Of a stretch of 64,000 nt of DNA, positions 39,149 to 50,258 are shown one piece after another. Each line of letters opens with the position of its first letter. Within the stretch, counting starts at the first letter, position 1. The notes under the pieces are model-generated. The model made no database searches. It had not been told where the DNA came from and saw nothing but the letters and a program-made list of their open reading frames with translations. The stretch is from positions 58,113,924-58,177,923 of the forward strand of contig NC_068570.1 of the NCBI RefSeq assembly GCF_025698545.1, in the 5' to 3' direction. The DNA comes from Gossypium raimondii (Eukaryota > Streptophyta > Magnoliopsida > Malvales > Malvaceae). Both the position numbers and the translations under genes were made by a program.

Positions 39149-39469
39149 TTTATATAGCTCCTAATTTGTATATTATTTGAAAACTAAGAGAAATTATTAT
39201 TATTAATGTTAGGTAACAATAATTAAAAATACATTACTTAAAAATTAATTAAAAACTAAACGCGTAAATTCACACGCAATGCATGTAACCTTAGAAATTA
39301 ATTATAACTAAAATGTCTGAGTTGATATGATATATTCACTATATTGATTCAAAATATTACTTTTAACAACATATATTTAAGTGTTAACTAAATTTACTAA
39401 AAAATAATATATATGATGGTTAAATTGTTAAAATATTAAATAAATAAAAAACATTTTATAAAATTAGAT

Positions 39470-39790
39470 TTTTTGAGTATCAACCTTTTAAAAAAAAGTC
39501 TAATTGTTATTTTTAAGACGAAATCTTGATTTAAACGTTAAAATTTTAAAACAACAGCACCATGACAATTCATGTATACTTCATTTTTTTGTAAATATTT
39601 ATGATTTTTAAAATATTATCATATAAGACAAATAGCGACATGCTAACATGAAGTATACATGGATTTTCATGTAAGTTGTCACGCCATCATCTAAAAATTA
39701 GTGTTTTAATCAAGATTTACATTAAAAGAACGTTTTGACTTATTTTAAAAGATTAATAACCAAATTTAACTAAAAAGTCAAATTAATAAA
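39470..39790. mobile_element. Fold-back (long inverted repeat) element 1
   Basis: The left arm (about 39475-39590, ending 'catgtatacttcat') and the right arm (about 39650-39770, beginning 'atgaagtatacatgg') are imperfect inverted copies. Both arms contain 'aatcttgattt'-like text and end near 'cttttaaaa'. The loop is about 60 bases. This is a fold-back MITE whose RNA would form a long imperfect hairpin. Confidence 0.7.
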
Positions 39791-41304
39791 AGATGTAAAC
39801 GTTAAAAGCTAAATTTGATATTATCCGGGATGAAATATTGATTGGTTGTTGTTGCTAAATTTGAGAGTTTGTAAGAGAGGATATTAAGGAATAAGTATGA
39901 TATTAATGATGATGGCAGTCTTGACCTTATATAAATAATTGATTAGATTCTCTTTTGTCATCATTTTAATGGGTAATTAGTGCTTCATTTAGTCACTTTA
40001 AATCATGTTTAAAATTTGTTCCTATAAATTAATTTCAGTTTCATTAAATTTTAGTACTATATATATATATATATATATATTTCAATTTCATTAATTTTGA
40101 ACGATGGAGAAAATTTCCCGAAATATATTGATAATCCAAATAACAAAATTAACCTAAACTTTTTTTTATTTCACTTTATTTTTTGACAAATTAAGAAATT
40201 ATTATTTTAAAAAAATCTTAATTTTTTTTTCTACAAGTCGTTTGCTTCTTATATTTTGTTTTGCCTAGCGACGATGCCAGTTTCCGAGCTAGCTATCTCT
40301 TGCCTTTTTCCCCTTCCATTAACTCTTTTTTTTTTCTTTCTTCTTCTTATTCACTACAAATGTTTTCTATTTTTTTCAGTTTGTAAATCTATTTTGTGTG
40401 TATCTTTATTGTCTTCACAAATTGTGATGAACAGATGACCGTGTTTGCCGTTCGCTAAACCGGTCACCGATAGTTTTTTTTTGGAAAGTGGGTGATTCTT
40501 CGTCAACTTCTTAATCTGTTCCTATTTGAGAGTATTTCAGAATAATAAATTATTTCACGAGTTGATTTGGGCCCATGTTTTCTTAAATTTTATATGTTTT
40601 TTTGTTTGTTTTTTTCATTATTTAATAAGTCTTCAATTTTAGAAGTTTTTGTCTCCTCTTGTAGCACATAGTTTACTCTTGCTTATGCATGTAATCTTTG
40701 TTTTACAAGTGATTTTAGTGATGATTTCGTTGTCGTCCTCTCTAGTTTGGTGAATGCTCGATTCTTTTGTCGATTTTTACTCGCCGCTTTAGACCATCCG
40801 AGACTAGTTTCCTTGTTATTTTAAGTGCTTGCAATCACTCCAGATATGTTGTGTTTGAGTTGTGACAAAGCCAATTATCAACGTGACTTGTCTTTTATCA
40901 TCTACGGCGAGTGTTTGTTATTTTTTTCCCTCAATTGTATGGTTAATTAATAAATTTAACTTTTTTAAAACAATATTATTTTAAAAATATCCAATAATTG
41001 TATCTAATAATTGTAGGTCAGTGCAACTGTCTTGTACAAAAACGTGTTATCTGGCAGAAAAAACTTTTTAACTTTTAAATATTTTTATTTTTAGAATATA
41101 TTTTGATTTATAATTTTTGTTTTCCACTAATAAAAATATGAAAAGGCTTTTGGTTTTGCAAAACATATAGAGTGTAAATAATGAAAACAACATTTTCTTT
41201 TATTTTCTAATTTTTACATATTTTTATTTTATTTTTAATTTGCACCCAAACTTATTCATAAATTAAGTTGGATTTAAAAATATTTATATTTAAATTCTAA
41301 TAGA
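39791..41304. other. Intergenic DNA, no gene seen
   Basis: It contains a TA run near 40061-40080 and T-rich tracts. The stretch 40240-40930 is less AT-biased ('cctagcgacgatgccag', 'tcaacgtgacttgtc') but has no sustained frame or recognisable domain. It could be a decayed repeat. Confidence 0.45.
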
Positions 41305-41440
41305 GTTTGAATATAGTGGTAATGCACATTGCACCCATAAAAAGAGAACATATACCTGAACCTTGTAAACAACATTGTTGAAAAGATCAACCATAAACTT
41401 TGAATATGTTCCATAAAACGAACATGAAAGGTATCAAAAA
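41305..41440 (+). mobile_element. SINE, family 3, second copy
   Basis: It shares 'agtggtaatgcacattgcac', 'acctgaaccttg', 'caacattgttgaaaagatca' and an A-run tail with the copy at 37915. Order and spacing agree, and both are on the plus strand. Confidence 0.55.
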
Positions 41441-41711
41441 AAAATGAATGAATCGTACAACGATTATTAATTAAACTTTCTCTTTAAGTTACCATTACAA
41501 GATTACAACAGTTAGATACATCCAATTACGTTAAGAATCTATCAATGTAATATGCAAACAAAATTACAATTACAAACAATATATTTACATCTAGAATCAA
41601 TTAAGTTTATAAAATAACACGGATACATCAACATTAGAAAATGAACACTTATTGTATTTTCGTGTTAATTTTTTATATAATCATATTCTATATGTTTTAT
41701 AAAACCTGAAT

Positions 41712-41840
41712 CACATGTGATGACCTGATGGTCAATGATGTTCACCGTCCCAGATGTAGCCTGGATTCGAGTCGCACTAGTCGTATTTGTTGTCCCAAGC
41801 TTCGTCCTGTTATTATAATTTATATAAAAAAAAAAAACCT
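41712..41840 (+). mobile_element. SINE, family 2, second copy
   Basis: 'catgtgatgacctgatggtc', box-B-like 'ggattcgagtcgcac', 'cccaagcttcgtcctgtt' and an A-run tail match the copy at 2151 in order. This copy keeps the more canonical box B. Confidence 0.65.
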
Positions 41841-43084
41841 GATACAATAATTTTTGTGTAAATTTTAATAAATGTGTTTATTTATATTATATTTCATGTC
41901 ATTTCATATTTATCGTATTTTGTAAATTATATTCCATTAAGGTCATAAAAATAATTTATATTAACATGTTTTCAATATTTTTAAAAATTCCAATTATAAT
42001 TTTTTTTTCATAAACACCTTTTGTTTGTGTTGCATCTCTGTCAATTTTAATATTGCGAAACACTTGAATTTTATAATCATTTTCTCTATTTTTCACGTAA
42101 CGTATTGTTTAAATTACGATCTTTAATCTTACATTCTGAAATAAGACTACGTTGTTTGAATTTTAAACATTTTGATTATTTCACATTATCAAATAGTATT
42201 ATTACCACTAATTTACCCTTTATTTTTATTATTTTATTAAGTTTCCCATTTTTCTTCAAATAAAATTCAAGTCTAATTAAAATTTTAAAAAAATCTCTAT
42301 TTCTTAAGAATGAATTATTAGATGTCATAATTTAGAATTACAATTATTATATTTACTCTAAAAATTATTTATTTAACAGTATATTAATTATTATAATTAT
42401 AAATTATAAATTATTATTGTTGATGATGCAATCACTTTTCATGAATTATTATAATTATGATTTATAAATTTATTTCAACATCACATATTTACTTATTAAT
42501 ATATAAATTATATAAAAAAAGAATTATCATAATTTTATGAGAATTGAGACTAAAAAAGTATTAAATGAATTAAGCTTATTAAAAAAAACTATATCAGGGA
42601 CAAGTTAGTAAAATATGCTTCTAAACAGTTTATATTCCGTCAACTAAACATCGAAAAATTCACCCTATATTCTTACATGTTTTCACCCGCAATCTTATAT
42701 TTTCATAATCTTATTACTGTTATAGATACTTAGTGTTATATACATATATAAAAATTGAAAGGAGTTTATTTAATTAAATATATTACATTTAAAATCGGAA
42801 GGTGTCTTTTGATAAATGCACCAATGTTGTACTTAATGAGTAGAGGTGTTCAAAGGGCTAAGTCCGAGTCGGGTCCATGCATGATATATTTGACTTAAAT
42901 TATAGGCTCAAATTTTGTCTAAATTCTCTCATATTTATAAATGGCTAGTACATTCTTGTTTAGACCAACTTTTTTTTTTTACTTTTAAGATATAATTATT
43001 TTTATTTATTAATTATATATATTACTACCATTATATATATTTTTAATTAAATTTCTAAACATAAATAATTTAATATATTTTAAG
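41841..43084. other. AT-rich intergenic DNA, no gene seen
   Basis: Very AT-rich with many short A/T palindromes around 42350-42500. A small 'ggctaagtccgagtcgggtc' patch at 42856-42876 may be a scrap of repeat R1. There is no gene. Confidence 0.45.
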
Positions 43085-43970
43085 GGGTAAATTACAAATT
43101 TAGTCACTTATTGATGAGTGTCGAATACACCAAAATGATATCCCTACACTTAGACATAATACAAATAATAATATAAGAATGTCAATCCCACGGGGACTGA
43201 GATATCTAAAATTGTATTTTTTTTATAACCAGTATGTGTCGTAGGCAACACTCATGCTAGCTTGTACAAAATAGTAGGGCGATTAAATCGAAATATAAAA
43301 TAAATAACATAAATTTAATAAAAATAAATTTGAAGTAAAAATAAATGAAACTAAATAAACCAAATGGACGACATTCTATCTTCAGACACAATTTAGGCTC
43401 CAGTTTCGAACTAATCATTGACAACTGATAAGTCGGTTATAGTGATTGAGGAAATGCCTCAGACTACTAACCCTTCAGTGTATAAATTAATTGTGGGAAT
43501 GCCCAACCGCTAGTCCTTATTGAACGAACAACCTTGAATCCGTGTCCACAATTTAACTCCTCGATAGCCTTGTGAACTAGAAGGACTTGACTCAAATCAA
43601 CGACCTCAACCGCGTAAGTCATTTAAATCCAATCGTTATTTCTTTTGTCGGATCCAACCAATCACTCAATTGGTCACGTCAATTTATTCTTCAATAGACC
43701 AACTACAACAATTACGGATCGTAATGATTCTTCCAACTATATACTGCACAACACTGAATCAATGAGCCTTATTTGACTTGATACGATCATGACTTTATGA
43801 AACGATTGAACCTAATACTAAAGTGAAAGATTTTAAGTATAGTTTCGAATCTCACGATTCAAACACCAGATCAAAAATCAGCTAACTACTCATAATTAGA
43901 AGAATAATAAAAAAGAAAAGAAAAGAAATAACTAAAAGAAAATTAAAAGAAAAGGGAAAAACTATGTTGG
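43085..43970. repeat. Unclassified repeat, LTR-element-like untranslated sequence
   Basis: It is less AT-biased than its surroundings. It contains 'gtcaatcccacggggactga', a phrase common in non-coding parts of plant retroelements, and ends in a purine-rich tract (43903-43960). No LTR ends or coding domains are visible. It is assigned as a fossil repeat only by resemblance. Confidence 0.35.
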
Positions 43971-44067
43971 TGGTTGTTCATGCGCATATGCGCCGCCCCC
44001 CTCTCTCCACTATCTCTAAATATATATTTATAATATAGTCATAATAAAAATGTGAAAGTATTAGGAA

Positions 44068-44511
44068 GCCCCTACACTTAGGGGTAAATTGTATTTCAAC
44101 TCTTATACTAAAAAAGGACAAATCATCCTTCATACATTTCATGCATATTAGCTCTTCCATTAAATTGTATCCGTTGAATGATGATGTGACACATTAATTT
44201 AAATACTTAATTATTAATTTGGTCTCGAACTATAGCTAAAATATCATTTTGATTTTTTTATTTTTCTTAATAATATTTTTAAATTTTTAGAATTATTATT
44301 AAGAAATTTTTAAAAGAAATCAAAATGATATTTTAACTATAGTTTGAGGACAAAATAGTAATTAATCATTTAAATTAACGTGTCATGTCACCATTTAATA
44401 GATAAAATTTAATGAAAGGATTAATTTACATGTTTTGAAATGTATAAGAGCTAATTTACTCTTTTTACAGTAGAGAAGTCAAGATGCAATTCACTCGTGA
44501 GTATAGCAATA
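44068..44511. mobile_element. Fold-back (long inverted repeat) element 2
   Basis: The left arm runs from 'cctacacttaggggtaaatt' to 'atatcattttgat' at about 44255. The right arm begins 'atcaaaatgatattttaact' at about 44313 and runs to 'caattcactcgtgagtatag'. Complementing the right arm reproduces the left with scattered differences, including 'tgtcac..' and 'attagctctt' landmarks. The short spacer is A/T-only and itself partly palindromic. No target-site duplication is evident. Confidence 0.8.
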
Positions 44512-45117
44512 TATCTTATGCACCAACTCGAGCTCTCAGATCAAATCTTTTGTACAATCCACATATCCATTTATTTTCTACCATATTGGCAATAATTATA
44601 CTTACATAGAAAATAGTTAATTAAATGCCAGTAAAAATCATGCCCAAAATTAATTAAAATAAATAATAAAAATATCGATTAAATTTATTATCACTTATGC
44701 ATGCTTTAAATTACGATTTGCTCATCAAATTTTAAAATTAATAATATTATTATTAATATTATCGATTTATTGCATTTTGATCAATAAAAGTGCGACAATA
44801 AGTTAATATGACGAGTTTTAGCATCACTTGAAGACAAAAATTTTAAATTTAATTGCATAACTAATCCCTATATTTTTCTTTTATTTTCTTTTAACCTATT
44901 ATAATTGATTTTTATATTGAATATCGATAAAATTTCTATATAAATGTAAATGATGATGGGTTAATATAAATATAATTTGTATGATTTTTCATATAGTGGA
45001 TTTGACATTATTATCATGTAAAAGTTTTAAAATGTCAAAATTTTAGAACATTCTAGTAAGATTTTTTTTTAAGGTTTTTATTTTTTTAATAATTTTATTA
45101 TAGATTCTGATTATATT
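44512..45117. other. AT-rich intergenic DNA, no gene seen
   Basis: No supported coding frame. It has A/T tracts and no repeat ends that I can define. Confidence 0.45.
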
Positions 45118-45262
45118 TGCTATTTTTGACACAATGTCTTGAACTACTAATAGCCCCTCCTCAACCCATAAATAGGAAAATAATGGGTTTCAGTGCACTC
45201 GAACCCACATCATCTTGCATTGTCAATAATACCCATACCAATTAAGCTAAAACTCAATCGAC
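45118..45262 (-). mobile_element. SINE, family 1, minus strand
   Basis: Mirror order of the family 1 landmarks: 'cctcctcaacccataaatag', 'gcactcgaacccacatc' (complement of box B) and 'ccaattaagctaaaactcaa' (complement of the head). It is similar in state to the copy at 1691. Confidence 0.65.
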
Positions 45263-46829
45263 TTAATTTAAGTCCACCGATTTAGATAAAAAAAAAAGGT
45301 CTTATTCAATTAATTACACTAATCCCTTGTTTTAGGTACTTTTCTAAAATTTTATCTTACTGTGTTATATCCAAACAAGTTCTTAACTTTAGTTTATGCT
45401 TAATGCGTCATTTGATATTCAAAATTGATACTTTTTTAATGTGGCGTCCGCGTTGCCTAACCCGATACACGTATTTTGACAAGAAAAATACATTGTAATA
45501 CACAAAGATAATGATGTTACTCTTTTAACGTTAAATTCAAATTTTAAAATTGATTCGATGAAAATTAATTACTAATAATAAAGTTTTTGTAAATTTAATA
45601 TTAAATATAATTGATTTAATTTTATGCTTAATTTGGTAAATAGTCCATCAAAATAGTTAATGGGTTTAAGAATACTTTATTGTAATCACATGTGATGAAT
45701 ATAGGATGATAATGGAAAGTCACTTTCAAAAGATAATGGTTTTGCGATGGAAAAGAGTTGGAGGACCACAATGTGTTTTGCATTCAACATTTCATACCAT
45801 TATTAGCTTATTTAATTATTTCGGATTTTAATTTCGATACACGTGTGTTTTATTCGAATTTATTCTGATTTAGATCCGTATATATTTCAATTTTCAATCC
45901 ATTATATTTTGTATTGAGTTGATTATAGCTATAGTTTATCCAACATGTATTATTTTCTATTTATACTTGTGATCTTTTTAAAAAAACACGAGTACGGTTA
46001 GACCCAAAGGTCCATTCGAAAAGTGGGAGGGTTTGAACAAAAATATAGGCCTGAAAAATAGGTTTGGGCTAAAAATTTTAGGTAAGATATTTTCAGCCCG
46101 ACCCAACTTGAATTATCGGTACCCTTAATAAAGTATCGGTACCTTTCACAAAAAATATCAATACCCTGCTTGATACCGATAACGTTTTAAGGTTCAATGT
46201 TTTGAAAATTAAAGAAAAATTGATTGAGCATTGATACCTTTCCCAAGGTATCGTTACCTCGTAACAAGTATCGATCTAGGTTCAGATTTAACATTTATAA
46301 TTTAGGTCGAGCTTTAGTAAAATTTTAGGCCCGAGCCTATTAAATAAGAATTTATTAATACTATTATTAAATTTGACTGGTCATAAGAATTAATGTGGAA
46401 AATAATGAATCAACGTTAGTAAGGCATTGATAAATTTTGATCTCACTTGACGTGAATAATGTGCTAAAAGTCGATCCAAAGTTATTTCCACCACGCAATT
46501 AAATGAAAATTAATGATTCAGGCATTTATTGGAAACCCTTATCATAAATGTCTTACTCATTCTAACTCGTGCATCACATGATTCACGAAAATCTCCATAA
46601 TTTAAAAAAAAAATCAAATAGTATTAATGAATTCTCAATTATTAAATAAATTTTTTTCTTTCTTTCTTTTTTGGTATTTGGCAAGAAAAATAATTAAAAT
46701 TAGGATAAGGTAAAACTAAGAAAACTTTTTAAAATAGGGGCCGAGGTTGGAATATTTTTTTAGAAATCAGAATTAAATTGTATATTTTTACCATAGTAAA
46801 AATATAACGTTTTCGAGACTGAACTCTAG
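45263..46829. other. Intergenic DNA with scraps of repeat R1
   Basis: No gene. R1-like text is seen at 46000-46110, followed by a patch with repeated 'tatcggtacc'/'tatcgttacc' wording (46105-46275), which appears several times in direct and near-direct form. The remainder is AT-rich. Confidence 0.4.
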
Positions 46830-47100
46830 GGTATATTGGATGTCATGCTTACTTCACTTAGAAATGATTTTAATAGAGTTATGGTTTATACTGATAATTT
46901 GGAGGTTGTTCAAGCATTACAGGGTAATTTGTTGAGGGAATCGGGCATTACCATTCTCAGGAGAGTCCAAAGGATAATGAATACGGAAGGGCACTGACAA
47001 ATTCAACTTATTCCCAGAGAAGAAAACTGGATCGCTGGTTGTTTGGTCAAATTGAGCTTAGAAGAAAGAACAAGCCTCCAGATCTTATGACAATTGTCCT
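46830..47100 (+). pseudogene. Relic of a LINE-type RNase H domain
   Basis: One frame reads GILDVMLTSLRNDFNRVMVY, then TDNLEVVQALQ, and later QIQLIPREENWIAGCLVK. This matches the RVT_3/RNase H-like domain of plant LINE proteins and their domesticated relatives (YTDN catalytic-type motif, IPRExNxxAD-like end). Two stop codons sit where the family usually has tryptophan, so the fragment is dead. Only this domain remains. It lies downstream of the PPR gene and is probably unrelated to it. Confidence 0.65.
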
Positions 47101-47427
47101 CATGATGTCTTAGTAGCTCTATATCAAGATAAAACGAGGGGAGCTTTAGACCAAACTAATTGATGTAATTTCTGCATTATTATTATTTTCACAAAAAAAA
47201 GATTAAATCAAAATTTTATAATTTTTAAGGAGTCTAAGGTGTAATTTTATCATTATTAATTTAAAATTTTATTGGCAGTTGCCACTTGGATTCGTCACTG
47301 ATCAGAAACAACTTAGCCAAACTAAAAGAGGGTTTAATAATTCTTAATACAACCCAAAGTACAAATCATTGTTGTTTAACTCAGACCAGACTAAATGAAT
47401 GAATGTTAGTTCTTGTCTAATTCAACT

Positions 47428-47586
47428 CTAACCAATAATCTTTACATGAACATGATTCGAGCCTGAAATGATTGAATCGAGTTCGGTCTCTAACGATAAC
47501 ATTCTAAGGTTCTTCACAGACCTTAAGGTAACCCCAGGTTCCGAACTACTCAACCCGGAAGCCAACACCAACCTTTTGCTATGCTG
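47428..47586 (-). pseudogene. Frameshifted DYW-domain remnant downstream of the PPR gene
   Basis: In a different frame from the PPR gene, overlapping its last codons, the minus strand reads QHSKRLVLASGLSSSEPGVT, then LRSVKNLRM. This matches the start of the DYW cytidine-deaminase domain (usual wording RHSEKLAIAFGL...VKNLRMCxDCH). The zinc/catalytic HSE box is HSK here, and no CxxC or terminal DYW follows before a stop at 47428-47430. So the ancestor was a DYW-class protein that lost the domain by a frame change plus decay. Confidence 0.7.
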
Positions 47587-49517
47587 GTATCTTCCTCTCC
47601 TATGTCGAGGAACACCTCGGAAGTGTCCGGGGAATACCCTGCAAGTTTTAAGTCCCTTGTCATATTATCTAACTTCAAGTATATTTCTTTTGATCGAGGA
47701 TGTGTCCGGTCGCCGGCCACAAATTCGTGAACAACTCCATTCATCTCAATCAAACTGCAGCCTGGGGTCTTCCTGATTCCTCTATGCATCATTGACTCCC
47801 TTAGCTCATGTAGACTATCCCATTTTTTGCAATATGCATATATATTACACAGCAGAACATAAACAGCCCCGTTTTGGGGGTCTAATTCGAGAATATTTTT
47901 AGCTGCCATTTTGGCAATTCCGACATCTTTATGTACTCTACAAGCACCAAGAAGAGCTCCCCAAATGATCTCATTCGGTTTCATTGGCATATTCTTTATA
48001 ACTTCACAAGCTTGTTGTAAGTGTCCGGCTCGGCCTAGAAGATCAACCATACACCCATAGTGGGCTACATTCGGTTCGACCCCATGTTCTGCAGTCATGC
48101 TAGCAAAGAACTTTCGTCCTTCGTTTACCAAACCGGCATGACTACAGGCACAAAGAACACCGATATAAGTTATCTCATCTGGTTTTATTGAAGCTCTTAG
48201 CATTTCAAAGAACATGCTAAGAGCTTCTTCTCCATGGCCATTAATAGCAAGACCAACAATCATGGCTGTCCATGTAAATTTGTCCCTCCGAGGCATTTCA
48301 AAGAATACTCGTTTAGCTTTCGCAACGCTTCCGCATTTGAAATACATGTCGATCAAAGCATTTCCAACAAAGACATCATTCTTGACTTTGTTTCTATCAA
48401 TATAAGCCTTTATCCATTCTCCTAATTGTAATGCCCCAAGATGAGCACAAGCTGTAAGAATACTCACCATGGTGTACTCGTCCGGTTGTATATTCGAAGC
48501 TTGCATCTCACGGAACAATATCAATGCCTCTTTAAAGCAGTTCACTCTAATATACCCATCAATCATTGCAGTCCATGAAACATAATCTTTTTCAGGCATT
48601 TGATCAAAATAAGTTCTTGCCAAATCAATCTCTCCCTTGTTTATAAACCCCGAGACTATAGTAGTCCATGAAATCACATCCCTTGTTTTCATCCTATCAA
48701 ATATCCCAATTGCTACATCCATTTCTCCACAAGCTGAATACATATCCATCAAAGCATTTTCCAGAATCAAATTCGGCTTTATCTCACATTTTCCGATATA
48801 CTCGTGAACCAGCTCACCGATCTTCAAATCTCTCAATTTAGAACAAGCTGACAGCAAAGAAACCAATGTAACCGAAGAAGGAACCACCCCATTCTTCACC
48901 ATCTCATCGAAAAGCTTACTCGTTTCATTATATTGCTTCGTTTTATTATATCCTGTTATAATCACATTCCAAGTAATCACGTCAGTTTTACAACTAATAT
49001 CGAAAACCCAACGTGCCATTTTCATTTGTCCACACAGGGAGTAAATATGGATCAGTGCATTTTGCACAAAAACATTGGAACCAAACCCAAATTTCACCAC
49101 ATGACAATGCAACTCTTTCCCACATGAAAACCCAACATTTCTGTCAAAACCCTTGAAGAGGAAAGGGAAGGTGTAATTATCAGGCTTAACATTCTGTCTT
49201 AACATGTTTAAATACATTGAAATCCCATGCTTTGGAGAATGAATCCTAGAGTAACCTTTGATCATTGTGTTCCAAAGGAAGACGGTTTTCGGTTCAGGAA
49301 TTTGATCGAACAGTTTGAGTGCATGGTCCATGTCACCGAATTTATTCATACAACAAAAGGAAATAACCTTGTTTAGGAAAATGGGTGTTTCTATTAGGCC
49401 TGAAGCTATGGCTTGGCTGTGGATTTGTTTGAGTTGGTCCATGGATTTGCTGAATTCTATAAGAGAGAATGGTGGGTCAAGGTGATGGGTGAAGTGGGCA
49501 AGCGATTTAGAAGCCAT
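47550..49517 (-). CDS. Pentatricopeptide repeat protein, PLS subfamily, E/E+ class (At3g15930-like)
   Basis: Intronless 655-residue protein, presumably imported into mitochondria or plastids to bind and process or edit RNA. PLS-type repeats run from about residue 70 to 530, with typical cores VFLWNTMIKGYSRI, DVISWTTIVSGFINKGE, DYVSWTAMIDGYIRV, KFTWTAMIVGLAINGHGEEA and NVAHYGCMVDLLGRAGHL. The E motif follows (PMKPNEIIWGALLGACRVHK, then PQNGAVYVLLCNIYA), then E+ (RGIRKTPGCSLIEMNGVVHE). It ends EEDTSIAKGWCWLPG, where a frame change has replaced the ancestral DYW domain. Arabidopsis At3g15930 is listed as E class, so a protein without DYW can still function; such proteins usually recruit a DYW partner. 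The N terminus is not strongly transit-like by eye. The 5' end and upstream DNA have been duplicated several times to the right (50.1-53.4 kb). Confidence 0.9.
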   Translation of the reverse strand: MASKSLAHFTHHLDPPFSLIEFSKSMDQLKQIHSQAIASGLIETPIFLNKVISFCCMNKFGDMDHALKLFDQIPEPKTVFLWNTMIKGYSRIHSPKHGISMYLNMLRQNVKPDNYTFPFLFKGFDRNVGFSCGKELHCHVVKFGFGSNVFVQNALIHIYSLCGQMKMARWVFDISCKTDVITWNVIITGYNKTKQYNETSKLFDEMVKNGVVPSSVTLVSLLSACSKLRDLKIGELVHEYIGKCEIKPNLILENALMDMYSACGEMDVAIGIFDRMKTRDVISWTTIVSGFINKGEIDLARTYFDQMPEKDYVSWTAMIDGYIRVNCFKEALILFREMQASNIQPDEYTMVSILTACAHLGALQLGEWIKAYIDRNKVKNDVFVGNALIDMYFKCGSVAKAKRVFFEMPRRDKFTWTAMIVGLAINGHGEEALSMFFEMLRASIKPDEITYIGVLCACSHAGLVNEGRKFFASMTAEHGVEPNVAHYGCMVDLLGRAGHLQQACEVIKNMPMKPNEIIWGALLGACRVHKDVGIAKMAAKNILELDPQNGAVYVLLCNIYAYCKKWDSLHELRESMMHRGIRKTPGCSLIEMNGVVHEFVAGDRTHPRSKEIYLKLDNMTRDLKLAGYSPDTSEVFLDIGEEDTSIAKGWCWLPG

Positions 49518-49921
49518 TAAAGATTGAATTTTTGGAAAATTGGCATGAGAGTTGCATTGATTTACTTTGCATGAGACTAAACATCGAAGTGAGTAAAAAA
49601 ATAGAGAAGCTCAGAAGCGCTGTTACTGTCGTCTGAAGATCAGCCGATTGCGAAGAACCTTAGCCTTACCTCATGGAGAGTTAGCCACACCCACGAATGA
49701 CATAAATACTACTGGTGCTTTAGCTTTACTCATGTCAGTAACTTTAGCTATTATTTTTGTAACTTATATGGCTTATATAGACATTCATGGAGAGTCATCA
49801 TTGATTAGTTTTTGTTTTTAAAATAGTTTAACCCTTATTTATTTAATTTAGCTTGGTCCAATTCAACGTATGCACAACTCAAGATAATCTTACGCAGCTA
49901 CCATCATGGCTTAGAAGGTGT

Positions 49922-49992
49922 TGCACTAGCTAGGTATCAAACCTGGGTCTGCACCGTGGCACGGTACCATTCTACCACCAGACCACTGGTGC
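49922..49992 (-). tRNA. tRNA-Gly(GCC) pseudogene
   Basis: The 71-nt length and overall fold of tRNA-Gly with loop GTGCCAC (anticodon GCC) are retained. However, the acceptor stem has one mismatch (GCACCAG against CTAGTGC), the T stem has one (CCAGG against CCTAG), and the T loop is TTTGATA instead of TTCGATT. It lies about 400 bases upstream of the PPR start codon, in the same position relative to PPR sequence as the other three copies. It is probably a decayed copy. Confidence 0.75.
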
Positions 49993-50094
49993 TTGTTGCA
50001 ATTGTAATGAAATAGATCTTAGAAAACCATAATTCCATTTGCAAAAACTCTGGAACAATTAAACTAATAATTTAAAAAAGATGTTGAGAAATGA

Positions 50095-50192
50095 AGAATT
50101 TTATCGAACAGCTTGAATGCATGGTCCATATCACCGGTTGATTCAAACAACAAAAGGAAAATAACCTCGTTAGTAGTTACGGAAAATGACGT
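50095..50192 (-). pseudogene. PPR gene 5'-end fragment, array unit 1
   Basis: About 95 bases resemble 49298-49390 of the PPR coding region ('cgaacagcttgaatgcatgg', 'caacaaaaggaaaataacc'). Immediately right of it is leader-like sequence ('ctccgctgaagcgcagctat') and then a tRNA-Gly gene. It is too short to code for anything. Confidence 0.8.
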
Positions 50193-50258
50193 TTAAAATA
50201 AAAAGAACCCCCAAACTCCGCTGAAGCGCAGCTATCGTCATAGCTTCAACGGGAAGGA

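Noticed and set aside
47468-47776. 102-codon plus-strand frame
   Set aside because: Antisense to the 3' end of the PPR gene; the PPR reading is strongly supported.
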